Of a stretch of DNA of 64,000 nucleotides, positions 35,710 through 44,029 are shown piece after piece; the first letter of the stretch is position 1, and every line of letters starts with the position of its first letter. Origin of the DNA: UBA10649 sp037130755 (GTDB lineage: Bacteria; Actinomycetota; Actinomycetes; S36-B12); assembly GCA_037130755.1 (NCBI GenBank), contig JBAXSI010000001.1, positions 62,001 through 126,000 of the forward strand, in the 5' to 3' direction. Made by a program: the position numbers and the translations under genes. The notes under the pieces are model-generated. The model was not told the DNA's origin, did not search any database, and saw only the letters and a list, made by a program, of their open reading frames with translations.

Positions 35710-36626
35710 CGATCAAGGGCTGCACGAAGGGCGTCTGCCTGTCTCGCGACACCCCAGTCCGCGGCGATCTGCTCGAAGACCTCCGGTGTTGCCGGTGGCC
35801 GTGCTGAGCCGACGTCGAGGTCGGTCACTGCCAGGGCAACCGTCCGTGCCCGCAGGACGGCGTCCGGGTCGGCGAGGAGCGACGCCGCAAGCCGCGGCGT
35901 CATCGGACGCATGACTGGGTCGGCAGCGGCCGCCGCAAGGATGCCGTCGATTCCGCCGAAAGCCGCAACCAGCGCAACGGCGGTCTTCGCACCGATGCCG
36001 GCCACGCCGGGCAGTCCGTCGGACGGATCGCCGCGAAGCACGGCAAGATCCACGTAGTTCGACGGTTCCACTCCGAACCGCTCGATCACCGACGGCGGAT
36101 CGAGAACGGGCCACTTGTCCATGCCGCCGTTGACGGTCAGAAGCAGGGACACGCGCTCGTTGACGACCTGCACCAGGTCGCGGTCACCGGACACCGCGAG
36201 GACCGGCCTTGCCTCCTGCGCGGCGACCGAAGCGATCACGTCATCGGCCTCGAACCCGGGTCGGCCCAGCGGTGCGATCCCGACCGCTGTGAGCAGCTCG
36301 GCGATCGCCTCCGCCTGAGCGCCCAGCGATTCCGGTTCGAGCTCCGCGTCGACCTCATCACCGTCGCCTTCCTCCGCCACTCGGTGCGCCTTGTAGGTGG
36401 GGATGAGGTCGACCCGCCACTGCGGCCGCCAGTCCGCGTCCCAGCAGGGCACGACGTCGACAGGTCGGTACTGGTCCACCAGCCGGGTCACGGTCGACAG
36501 GAAGCCGCGAACCGCGTTGTGCGGTCGGCCGTCCGGAGCCGTCATCGACTCGGGCAGGGCATGGAAGGCCCGGTAGTACAAAGAGGCTGAGTCGAGGACG
36601 AGAACTGGTCGCGATCCGGCAGGCAT
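35691..36626 (-). CDS. 5'-3' exonuclease (PolI N-terminal domain-like)
   Basis: 311-residue stand-alone 5' nuclease. Conserved acidic metal sites are in VLVLDSASLYYRAFHAL, FEADDVIAS and VSGDRDLVQVV; IPTYKAHR and the helix-hairpin-helix GLPGVAGIGAKTA complete the family pattern. It likely acts on flap or RNA-DNA substrates in repair or primer removal; a polymerase domain is absent. ATG 36626 is chosen because the family begins at PVLVLDSAS; the upstream extension would overlap the M24 promoter region. Confidence 0.92.
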   Translation of the reverse strand: MPAGSRPVLVLDSASLYYRAFHALPESMTAPDGRPHNAVRGFLSTVTRLVDQYRPVDVVPCWDADWRPQWRVDLIPTYKAHRVAEEGDGDEVDAELEPESLGAQAEAIAELLTAVGIAPLGRPGFEADDVIASVAAQEARPVLAVSGDRDLVQVVNERVSLLLTVNGGMDKWPVLDPPSVIERFGVEPSNYVDLAVLRGDPSDGLPGVAGIGAKTAVALVAAFGGIDGILAAAAADPVMRPMTPRLAASLLADPDAVLRARTVALAVTDLDVGSARPPATPEVFEQIAADWGVARQADALRAALDRQTADE

Positions 36627-36666
36627 CACGGCAGTCTGGCAGACGGATCCTCGCAAGGGCAGCGCA

Positions 36667-36672
36667 TAGACT
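36667..36672 (+). promoter_or_regulatory. -10 box of M24 peptidase operon
   Basis: TAGACT, 28 bases before ATG 36695, followed by the strong Shine-Dalgarno GAGAGGGGG. Confidence 0.45.
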
Positions 36673-36694
36673 CCCAGCACGAGAGGGGGGACCC

Positions 36695-37798
36695 ATGCAG
36701 GGGAGCGACTTCGGCGGCCGGCTGGCGGCGGTGGCCCACGAGGCAGCGGCAGGCGGCATCGACGCCGTGCTGGTCACCCCTGGCCCGGATCTGCAGTACC
36801 TGGTCGGCTACGAGGCCATTCCGCTGGAACGCCTGACCTGCCTGGTCGTACCCGCTGTCGGTGATCCGTCGCTCGTCGTCCCCCGTTTGGAGATGCTCGC
36901 CGCGCAGGCCAGCCCTGCGCAGGCACTGGGCTTGGCGATGCACCCCTGGGGCGAGACCGATGACCCCTTCGCACTCGTCGCAGGCCTTGTTCCGTCCGCG
37001 ACCACGGTCGCACTCGACAACCACATGTGGGCCGAGAAGGTGCTGCGGCTCCGCACCGCCATGCCCATCGCCACGCAGGTGCTCGCGGGCGACACCATCG
37101 CGCGCCTGCGCATGCGCAAGGACGACGGCGAGGTGACCGCCCTGATGCGAGCCGGAGCCGCGATCGACGCCGTGCACGCGCAGGTGGCCGGCCTCCTGCG
37201 TCCCGGCCGCACGGAGCGTGAGGTCGGAGCGGATATCTCCACCGCGATCACCGAGGCTGGGCATGTCCGCGTGGACTTCATCATCGTGGCGAGCGGACCG
37301 AACAGCGCGAGCCCGCACCACGAGGTCTCCGATCGAGTCCTTGAGCACGGCGACGTGGTGGTCGTCGACATCGGCGGCACCATGGCCGACGGGTATCGCA
37401 GCGACTGCACGAGGACGTACGCCGTGGGTGAGGCGCCACCCGGCTTCGTCGAGGCCTACGCGGCGCTCCAACAGGCTCAGGCCGCTGCTGTTGCTCACGC
37501 ACGTGCCGGAGTGTCCTGCGAGAGCGTGGACTCCGCGGCGCGCGACGTCCTCACCGAAGCAGGCCTCGGCGAACTGTTCATCCACCGGACCGGCCACGGC
37601 ATCGGGCTGGAGACGCACGAGGAGCCTTACATCGTGTCGGGGAACACCCTCGTCCTCGAACCTGGAATGGCGTTCAGCATCGAGCCGGGCTTCTACCGGG
37701 AGGGAGTGTTCGGTGCGCGAATCGAGGACATCGTCATCGCCACCACCGATGGCGTGCTCGTGGCCAACAACCAGCCGAGAGATCTGGTGATCGTATGA
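36695..37798 (+). CDS. M24 family Xaa-Pro peptidase (PepQ/PepE-like)
   Basis: 367-residue creatinase-fold metallopeptidase. The N-terminal domain is about 1-130; the pita-bread domain carries the dinuclear metal ligands: VVVDIGGTMADGYRSDCTRT (two Asp), the HRTGHGIGLETHEEP segment (His and Glu) and FSIEPGFYREGVFGARIED (two Glu). It should cleave prolyl dipeptides or N-terminal Xaa-Pro bonds. In mycobacteria the PepE homologue is likewise next to the 5'-3' exonuclease gene. The stop overlaps the acyl-CoA dehydrogenase start (ATGA). Confidence 0.93.
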   Translation: MQGSDFGGRLAAVAHEAAAGGIDAVLVTPGPDLQYLVGYEAIPLERLTCLVVPAVGDPSLVVPRLEMLAAQASPAQALGLAMHPWGETDDPFALVAGLVPSATTVALDNHMWAEKVLRLRTAMPIATQVLAGDTIARLRMRKDDGEVTALMRAGAAIDAVHAQVAGLLRPGRTEREVGADISTAITEAGHVRVDFIIVASGPNSASPHHEVSDRVLEHGDVVVVDIGGTMADGYRSDCTRTYAVGEAPPGFVEAYAALQQAQAAAVAHARAGVSCESVDSAARDVLTEAGLGELFIHRTGHGIGLETHEEPYIVSGNTLVLEPGMAFSIEPGFYREGVFGARIEDIVIATTDGVLVANNQPRDLVIV

Positions 37799-38970
37799 CG
37801 TTCCCCTGGAAGGGCGCGGCCGTCACGCGCCTCATGCCCACGCCGGAGTCCGTCGACCTGATGGCCATGGTCGAGGAGTTCGCGGCCGCGGAACTCGCGC
37901 CGCACGCCGCGCAGGCCGAGGAGGACTCGGTCTTCCCGCGCGAGGCCTTCGTCACCATGGGCGAGCTCGGCCTGCTCTCGCTGCCGTTCGACGAGGAGTA
38001 CGGAGGCGGCGGGCAGGCCTACGAGGTCGTCCTGCAGTCCCTCGAAGAGGTTGCGCGGGCGTGGCTGAGCGTGGGCGTGAGCCTGAGCGTGCACTACCTT
38101 TCGTGCTTCGCCCTGGCCAACTACGGCTCGGCCGAGCAGCGGGCGCGTTGGCTCCCCGACATGATCGGCGGCAGCCTCCTGGGCGCCTACTGCCTGTCGG
38201 AGTCGCACTCGGGCTCGGACGCGGCAGCCCTCGCGACGCGAGCCGAGCAGGTGGACGGCGGCTTCCGGGTCAACGGCACCAAGGCCTGGATCACCCACGG
38301 CGGCCGCGCCGACTTCTACTCCGCGATGGTCCGCACCTCGGACGACGGCGCGCGCGGCATCAGCTGCCTACTGGTCGACGGCACCAGCCCGGGCCTGTCC
38401 TCCGCACCCCCCGAGCGCAAGATGGGCGCGACCTCCTCGCCCACGGCGCAGGTGGTGTTCGAGGACGTCTTCGTGGAGTCCGATCGACTGATGGGCCCCC
38501 TCGGTGGCGGCTTCCCGGTCGCCCTGGCCGCGCTCGACGCCGGCCGGCTCGGGATAGCGGCGTGTGCCGTCGGACTCGGGCAGGCGGCGCTCGATGCGGC
38601 AGTCGCCTATGCACGCGAGCGGCAGCAGTTCGGGCACTCGATCGGTGACTTCCAGGGCATCGCCTTCATGCTCGCCGACATGGCCACGTCAGTCGCCACG
38701 GCGCGAGCGCAATACCTCCACGCGGCACGACTCAAGGATGCCGGCCTGCCGTTCGGCACCCAGGCGGCAATGGCCAAGCTCGCGGCCACCGATGCCGCCA
38801 TGAAGGTCACGACGGACGCCATCCAGGTGCTTGGCGGCGCCGGCTACACGCGGGACTTCCCGGTGGAGCGGTACTTCCGCGAGGCGAAGGCACTGCAGAT
38901 CGTCGAGGGCACCAACCAGATCCAGCGCATGGTGATCGGCCGAGCACTGCAGAGTGGTTCCGGGCGTTGA
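37795..38970 (+). CDS. Acyl-CoA dehydrogenase
   Basis: 391-residue flavoenzyme of the acyl-CoA dehydrogenase family. It has the FAD/substrate motif GAYCLSESHSGSDAAAL, KAWITHGG, the RQQFGHSIGDFQ helix, and the C-terminal region QVLGGAGYTRDFPVERYFREAKALQIVEGTNQIQ, where the EGT Glu position holds the catalytic base in short-chain enzymes. It introduces an alpha-beta double bond in an acyl-CoA; chain length is unknown. It is translationally coupled on both sides (M24 peptidase and amidohydrolase). Confidence 0.93.
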   Translation: MTFPWKGAAVTRLMPTPESVDLMAMVEEFAAAELAPHAAQAEEDSVFPREAFVTMGELGLLSLPFDEEYGGGGQAYEVVLQSLEEVARAWLSVGVSLSVHYLSCFALANYGSAEQRARWLPDMIGGSLLGAYCLSESHSGSDAAALATRAEQVDGGFRVNGTKAWITHGGRADFYSAMVRTSDDGARGISCLLVDGTSPGLSSAPPERKMGATSSPTAQVVFEDVFVESDRLMGPLGGGFPVALAALDAGRLGIAACAVGLGQAALDAAVAYARERQQFGHSIGDFQGIAFMLADMATSVATARAQYLHAARLKDAGLPFGTQAAMAKLAATDAAMKVTTDAIQVLGGAGYTRDFPVERYFREAKALQIVEGTNQIQRMVIGRALQSGSGR

Positions 38971-40598
38971 CCTCACCCACCTGGTCCGGCAACGAGCGTG
39001 TCCTCCTGCACGGCGGCACCATCTACTCACCTGTGAGTCCGTTTGCCACGGCGATGCTCATTGACGGCGACGCCGTCGCATGGCTGGGGGAGGACTCGGC
39101 GGCCGATGCCCATCGCGATTCCGCCGACGTCGTGGTGGACCTGCACGGCGCACTGGTGGCGCCAGGGTTCGTCGACGCGCACGTGCACACCACCAGCACC
39201 GGCCTGACGCTGACCGGCCTGGACCTTGCGAGCACCAACTCCCTTCAGGAGGTTCTCGAACTGCTCGAACGCCATGCGCGCAGCCTCAGCAGCGGAGTGA
39301 TCCTCGGCCACGGCTGGGACGAGACCCGCTGGAGCCAGGCACGGTTGCCGTCGCGAGGCGAACTCGACCGCGCGGCACCGGGAAGAGTCGTCTACCTCTC
39401 ACGCATCGACGTCCACTCGGCAGCCGTGTCGAGTGCGCTCCTCGACGCGGTCCCAGGCGTCCGTGACCTTGGCGGCTTCCACCCGGACCTGCCGCTGACG
39501 CAGCAGGCGCACCACGCCGTTCGCGAAGCCGCCTTGGCGTCCGTCAGGCCCAGCCAGCGTCGAGAGGCGCAGCGAACAGCCCGCCGTCATGCGGCGAGCC
39601 TCGGGATCGTGGCCATGCACGAGATGGCTGGACCGAGCATCTCGGGCCTAGACGACCTCTCGGATCTCACCACGTTGTCCTCGACCGAGCTGGGTCCGGC
39701 CGTGTTCGGCTACTGGGGCGAGCTCGCACAGGAGGGGGGCATCGATCGCGCCCGCGAGTGCGGCGCGTATGCGGTCGGCGGCGACCTTTCCGTCGACGGA
39801 GCGCTCGGCTCGCGCACCGCATGCCTGTCTTCGCCGTACGCCGACGCTCCGGACTCCAACGGCGCCCGCTACCTCACGTCCGAGGCCATCGCCGAGCACA
39901 TCCTGCTGACCACCGACGCAGGGTTCCAGTCCGCCTTCCATTGCATCGGTGACGCCGCGTGCCAGTCGGCGGTCGATGGCTACGTGTCCGCCGCAAGAAC
40001 GCTTGGCGCCGATCGCGTTCGGCAACTCGGGCATCGACTGGAGCACGCGGAGATGGTCTCTGACGACTCGATCGCGGCCATGGCCGACTTGGGGATCATC
40101 GCCAGCATGCAGCCCATGTTCGACGCGCTGTGGGGCAATCGGGGCGGGATGTATGAGCAGCGTCTGGGACGCACCCGCGCCACTTCGATGAACCGGATCG
40201 CAGACCTCACGGCGGCGGGCGTCGTCGTCGCACTCGGCTCGGACTCACCGGTGACGGCTCTCGGTCCGTGGGAGGCCGTTCGCGCGGCGATGCTGCACCA
40301 CAATCCGGCTCAGCGAGTGTCGGCCCGATCGGCCTTCTCGGCGCACACCCGCGGGGGATGGCGCGCGGTGGGGCGCACCGACGCCGGTGTTCTCGCTCCG
40401 GGCGCGCCGGCTCACTACGCCCTGTGGGACGTCGCCGATGTCGTCGTCCAAGCCCCTGACGAACGGCTCGCCGCGTGGTCGACCGACCCGCGCAGTGGCA
40501 CGCCGGGACTTCCGGCGATGAGCACCGACGGCGTCGTGCCCCAGTGCCTGCGCACCGTCGCCTTCGGCCGCACCATCCACGACACACTCGAGGCCTAG
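38967..40598 (+). CDS. Amidohydrolase family protein (YtcJ-like)
   Basis: 543-residue metal-dependent amidohydrolase. Metal-binding GFVDAHVHT is at about residues 66-74, ILGHGWDETRW follows, HCIGDAA and GHRLEHAEMV carry further His ligands, and ALGSDSPVT has the catalytic Asp. It belongs to the YtcJ/AF_0029-like group; the substrate is not known. The start is a TTG at 38967 that overlaps the preceding TGA stop. It ends two bases before lnt. Confidence 0.88.
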   Translation: MTSPTWSGNERVLLHGGTIYSPVSPFATAMLIDGDAVAWLGEDSAADAHRDSADVVVDLHGALVAPGFVDAHVHTTSTGLTLTGLDLASTNSLQEVLELLERHARSLSSGVILGHGWDETRWSQARLPSRGELDRAAPGRVVYLSRIDVHSAAVSSALLDAVPGVRDLGGFHPDLPLTQQAHHAVREAALASVRPSQRREAQRTARRHAASLGIVAMHEMAGPSISGLDDLSDLTTLSSTELGPAVFGYWGELAQEGGIDRARECGAYAVGGDLSVDGALGSRTACLSSPYADAPDSNGARYLTSEAIAEHILLTTDAGFQSAFHCIGDAACQSAVDGYVSAARTLGADRVRQLGHRLEHAEMVSDDSIAAMADLGIIASMQPMFDALWGNRGGMYEQRLGRTRATSMNRIADLTAAGVVVALGSDSPVTALGPWEAVRAAMLHHNPAQRVSARSAFSAHTRGGWRAVGRTDAGVLAPGAPAHYALWDVADVVVQAPDERLAAWSTDPRSGTPGLPAMSTDGVVPQCLRTVAFGRTIHDTLEA

Positions 40599-40600
40599 CC

Positions 40601-42136
40601 ATGCCACCGCTCATGACGCTCCCGCGCGCGACGGCGCTTGCGGTGCTGTCCGGCGTCGTGATGTGGCTGGCCTTCCCGCCGGTGGCGTTCGGGCCCTACG
40701 CGATCGCGGCGGTCGCCCTGCTCACCACGGCGCTCTGGCGGTCGTCCCTGCGCCGCGGGCTCGGCTTGGGATTCCTCTCCGGAATGGTGTACTTCCTGCT
40801 CCTGCTGGGCTGGATGCGGGTGATCGGCTGGGACGCGTGGATCCTGCTCACACTGCTGTGCGCCTGCTGGTTCGCCCTTGCGGGACTGGGGACGGCGCTC
40901 GTCAGCCGCCTCCCTGGCGCTCCGGTCTGGATCGGAGCGGTGTGGGTCTTGTCTGAGGTGCTGCGCGGTCGGGTGCCGTTCGGCGGCTTCCCCTGGGGGA
41001 ACCTCTCGTTCGCGCAGCCAGGCGGTCCGATGGTGGCGCTCGCGCCGTGGGGCGGATCCTCGCTGGTCTCCTTCGCCGTGGCGTTCATCGGCGCAGCGAT
41101 CGTCACGATCGCCCTGGACTATCGCGCGGGCCGACGAAACTGGTCGGCGGCGTGGCTCGTGTCGTGCGCACTTCTGGTCTTCGTGCCGGCCGTCCTCGGG
41201 GTGCCGAGTACCGGCGACACCAACGGCGGCCCAGCGACCGCGACCATCGCCATCGTGCAGGGAGGAACACCCGAGGTCGGCCTTGGCGCGATGGACGTCC
41301 GACGGGCCGTTCTCGACAACCACGTAGCCCAGACGCTCGACCTCGCCAAAGCCATCGACGCAGGCAAGGCCAGGCGTCCGGCCTTCGTCCTATGGCCGGA
41401 GAACTCTTCCGACATCGACCCGTTCACCGACGCCGATGCGGCCGCCGCGATCTCCGCGGCGGCACGAGCGGTGCAGGCGCCGATCCTCGTCGGCGCAGTC
41501 ATCTCGGTCCCGGACAACCCGAACGGCGTATGGAACGTCGGCATCGTCTGGGACCCGGTCGCCGGACCGCAGGAGATGTACGTGAAGAACCACCCGGTCC
41601 CGTTCGGCGAGTACATCCCCTTCCGCGACTTCCTCGCCCAGCACATCGCGCGCTTCGACCGGATCCCCAGGGACTTCATCCCAGGGACCAAGCCCGGCAA
41701 CCTCACGATCGGCGGTGTGCCGGTCGGCAACGTCATCTGCTTCGAAGTCGCCTACCGCGACGTCGTGCACGCGGTCGTCGACGGGGGAGCGAGGGTCCTC
41801 ACAGTTCAGACGAACAACGCCACGTACGGCGGCACCGCCCAGCCTGAGCAGCAATTGGCCATCGAGCGCCTTCGTGCGATCGAGTTCGGCCGCTCCGTCG
41901 TCGTCGCCGCGACTAGCGGCATCTCCGCCGTGGTCGCACCCGACGGCTCCTTCCTGGACCGCATCGACGAGGGCGATGTCGGCTGGCGGGTTGCTGACGT
42001 CCCCTTGCGCGGGCAGACCACCTGGGCCACCGCACTGGGCCACGGCGTAGAGGTTGTGCTGTCCTTGATCGCCCTGGCAGCCATGACTGTGGCGGTGCTG
42101 TGGTCGGCTCGTGGGCGGCGTCGGCCCATCGCCTAA
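40601..42136 (+). CDS. lnt: Apolipoprotein N-acyltransferase
   Basis: 511 residues: an N-terminal membrane part of about six helices (1-190) and an extracytoplasmic nitrilase domain (about 205-470). Catalytic triad candidates are Glu in LWPENSS, Lys in MYVKNHPVPFGEY and Cys in VGNVICFEVAYRD. A last C-terminal helix follows (VVLSLIALAAMTVAVLW). It adds the third acyl chain to lipoproteins, fitting the lipoprotein FKBP in this window. ATG 40601 is chosen after the amidohydrolase stop; ATG 40613 is an alternative. Confidence 0.93.
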   Translation: MPPLMTLPRATALAVLSGVVMWLAFPPVAFGPYAIAAVALLTTALWRSSLRRGLGLGFLSGMVYFLLLLGWMRVIGWDAWILLTLLCACWFALAGLGTALVSRLPGAPVWIGAVWVLSEVLRGRVPFGGFPWGNLSFAQPGGPMVALAPWGGSSLVSFAVAFIGAAIVTIALDYRAGRRNWSAAWLVSCALLVFVPAVLGVPSTGDTNGGPATATIAIVQGGTPEVGLGAMDVRRAVLDNHVAQTLDLAKAIDAGKARRPAFVLWPENSSDIDPFTDADAAAAISAAARAVQAPILVGAVISVPDNPNGVWNVGIVWDPVAGPQEMYVKNHPVPFGEYIPFRDFLAQHIARFDRIPRDFIPGTKPGNLTIGGVPVGNVICFEVAYRDVVHAVVDGGARVLTVQTNNATYGGTAQPEQQLAIERLRAIEFGRSVVVAATSGISAVVAPDGSFLDRIDEGDVGWRVADVPLRGQTTWATALGHGVEVVLSLIALAAMTVAVLWSARGRRRPIA

Positions 42137-42139
42137 GGT
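42134..42139 (+). promoter_or_regulatory. -10 box of ppm1, overlapping the lnt stop codon
   Basis: TAAGGT beginning with the lnt stop codon TAA. GTG 42146 lies six bases after it, so I prefer that start to ATG 42143. Confidence 0.5.
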
Positions 42140-42145
42140 GACATG

Positions 42146-42919
42146 GTGACGTCTGCCACCTTCGCCGACCTCGGCCGCATCCTCGTGATCATCCCCACGT
42201 TCAACGAGCTCACGACGATCACGCCGATCGTCGCGCGGGTCCGCTCGTCGGTGCCTGAGGCGCACATCCTGATCGCCGACGACAACTCCCCTGACGGCAC
42301 GGGACGGGTCGCCGACGAGATCGCCGCAGATGACCCGAACGTCCAGGTCATGCACCGACTGGGCAAAGAAGGCCTTGGCGCTGCGTACCTGGCCGGCTTC
42401 GCATGGGCCCTCCAGGAGGGCTACGAGGTGGTCGTCGAGATGGATGCCGACGGCTCGCACCAGCCCGAGCAGCTCCCTCGCCTGCTCGACGCCCTCCGGA
42501 CGGCAGACCTCGTTCTCGGATCGCGCTGGGTGCCCGGTGGCAGGACCGAGAACTGGCCCAAGACACGGCAGTTCATCTCCCGCAGCGGGAGCGCGTACAC
42601 GCGCGTGATGCTGGGCGTTCCGATCCACGACGCGACCGGCGGCTACCGCGCCTTCCGCGCCGACACGCTGCGCAAGCTGGACCTGCATGAGGTCGCATCC
42701 CAGGGCTACTGCTTCCAGATCGATCTCGCGTGGCGGGCAATCCAGCGCGGCCTGACGGTACGCGAGGTGCCCATCACCTTCGTCGAGCGCACCTCGGGCT
42801 CGAGCAAGATGAGCCGGAAGATCGTCGTCGAGGCCCTGTGGCGGGTCTCGGCGTGGGGCGTCGATGACAAGGTCACCCGCATCAGGCGGCGCGCCCATGC
42901 CAAGCGGGCCCAAGAGTGA
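42146..42919 (+). CDS. ppm1: Polyprenol monophosphomannose synthase
   Basis: 257-residue GT2-family glycosyltransferase that transfers mannose from GDP-mannose to polyprenyl phosphate. VIIPTFNELTTI opens the GT-A fold, ADDNSPDGTG is the nucleotide-binding site, and VVVEMDADGSHQPEQL has the DXD motif; FVERTSGSSKMSRKIV is the conserved C-terminal segment. There is no C-terminal membrane domain, so Lnt beside it may supply the membrane contact; in M. tuberculosis the two are fused in one protein. Overlaps fxsA by GTGA. Confidence 0.94.
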   Translation: MTSATFADLGRILVIIPTFNELTTITPIVARVRSSVPEAHILIADDNSPDGTGRVADEIAADDPNVQVMHRLGKEGLGAAYLAGFAWALQEGYEVVVEMDADGSHQPEQLPRLLDALRTADLVLGSRWVPGGRTENWPKTRQFISRSGSAYTRVMLGVPIHDATGGYRAFRADTLRKLDLHEVASQGYCFQIDLAWRAIQRGLTVREVPITFVERTSGSSKMSRKIVVEALWRVSAWGVDDKVTRIRRRAHAKRAQE

Positions 42920-43407
42920 GCGGGTTTCGCCGCAGGCTCCTGCTGATCGGCTACCCGCTCCTGGAGTGCGTGACGATCTACCTGGTTGCGCAGTGGATCG
43001 GCTGGGGCTGGACCTTCCTGCTTCTCCTTGCCGGGATTCCCGTCGGCTTCGCCTTCATGCGCAATGCTGGCGATGCGGCGATGCGCGACATCGTGGTCGC
43101 CTCCAATGAAGGCACCCAGGTCGATGCCAGCCGCCACACGCTTTCGTTCGTCGGCGGCCTGCTGGTGGCGATCCCCGGATTCTGGTCCGACCTCCTGGGG
43201 CTTCTTCTCGTGTTCCCCCCGACACAGCGGCTCTTCCGGTCGCGGGCCAGGTCGTGGGTCTCAGCGCGCTTCACGACCGTGCGCGTCCCAGGCGTCCACA
43301 ACCCCGGGGGAGACGTCATCCAGGGTGCCGTCATCCACAGCACCGTGGTCCCAGACGACGAAGCGGGCCCCCCGTCACCGGGGAGCCCGCCGCAGATCGA
43401 GCGCTAG
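42916..43407 (+). CDS. fxsA: FxsA family membrane protein
   Basis: 163-residue FxsA-like protein. Two to three hydrophobic segments are visible: LLLIGYPLLECVTIYLVAQW, FLLLLAGIPVGFAFM and, after the NEGTQVD loop, SFVGGLLVAIPGFWSDLLGLLLV. The tail is hydrophilic and proline-rich. In E. coli FxsA affects phage F exclusion; its role in actinobacteria is unknown. A GC-rich hairpin lies inside the last 45 bases of the gene. Confidence 0.9.
   Translation: MSGFRRRLLLIGYPLLECVTIYLVAQWIGWGWTFLLLLAGIPVGFAFMRNAGDAAMRDIVVASNEGTQVDASRHTLSFVGGLLVAIPGFWSDLLGLLLVFPPTQRLFRSRARSWVSARFTTVRVPGVHNPGGDVIQGAVIHSTVVPDDEAGPPSPGSPPQIER
43363..43390. terminator. GC-rich hairpin between convergent fxsA and rbpA
   Basis: Inverted repeat with 12-position arms (GCGGGCCCCCCG and CGGGGAGCCCGC, one C/A mismatch) around a TCAC loop. 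It lies within the 3' end of fxsA, 19 bases before the rbpA stop. There is no U-tract, so it is a likely bidirectional actinobacterial-style terminator. Confidence 0.55.
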
Positions 43408-43408
43408 G

Positions 43409-43777
43409 TCAGGCCGACTTACGCAGGGCCGGGCGGCTCTTCGTCGCGCCCTCGAGCCCGTGCAGGAGGTCCAGGCGCTCCTGAAGCAGCACCTCAAGGT
43501 CGGCGATAGTGCGCCGCTCGAGAAGCATGTCCCAATGGGTCCTTACGTGCTTGGTTGGCTTCTCCTCGGGCATTTCAGCGTCCGGTCGGGTTGAGGATCG
43601 GCCGCAGCGGCAAGACCAATCGAACGGAATCTCCTCAGCCTCGACGGAGAACGGCACCAGCGTCTCGTGGCCTTCTGGGCACAGGTAGGCGATGACAAGT
43701 CGATCGGCCGGTGCCACGTGGGCGTCGGTCTCGTAGCTCAGGGCACCCAACCGGCTGCCGCGCATGGACTCACTCAT
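43409..43777 (-). CDS. rbpA: RNA polymerase-binding protein RbpA
   Basis: 122 residues. The N-terminal region MSESMRGSRLGALSYETD precedes the zinc-binding core (YLCPEGHE and WSCRCG), a basic linker and the sigma-interacting C-terminal domain (KHVRTHWDMLLERRTIADLEVLLQERL). RbpA stabilises the open complex with the principal sigma factor. ATG 43777 with a nearby AGGGAAAG is chosen; the 32-residue upstream extension is unlike the family. A SigR-type promoter lies upstream (43829-43855). Confidence 0.96.
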   Translation of the reverse strand: MSESMRGSRLGALSYETDAHVAPADRLVIAYLCPEGHETLVPFSVEAEEIPFDWSCRCGRSSTRPDAEMPEEKPTKHVRTHWDMLLERRTIADLEVLLQERLDLLHGLEGATKSRPALRKSA

Positions 43778-43828
43778 GGTCTTTCCCTCTCCGTGCCGGG
43801 CCGTCCATGCTGGACGACCCTTCGTGTT

Positions 43829-43855
43829 GACACATATGACGCGCTTGTTATTCCC
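43829..43855 (-). promoter_or_regulatory. SigR/SigH-type promoter upstream of rbpA
   Basis: On the minus strand GGGAAT is followed after exactly 18 bases by GTC, one base from the GGGAAT-N18-GTT consensus of the thiol-stress sigma factor SigR of Streptomyces, whose known targets include rbpA. The leader to ATG 43777 would be about 45 nt. Confidence 0.55.
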
Positions 43856-44029
43856 CTGGTTCCCCCTCGTCAAACCTCCGTGAGGGAATCCGCGGCCACG
43901 GAAGTTCTCGGCTTCCCACGGGGGCCGGGGGAGCCGAATGTCCGTTTTGTCAGGTTAAGCCTGGGTAAGACCTGGGCCGGCGACCGCTGTGCGTCTGGGC
44001 GGTCGACGATTGCCATGCATGATGCAGCA

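Noticed and set aside
43826..43854. Plus-strand TTGACA with a possible TATTCC -10 driving the CAP gene
   Set aside because: The -10 lacks the final T, and the resulting leader would be about 170 bases with no supporting signal; the same bases are better explained by the rbpA promoter on the other strand.
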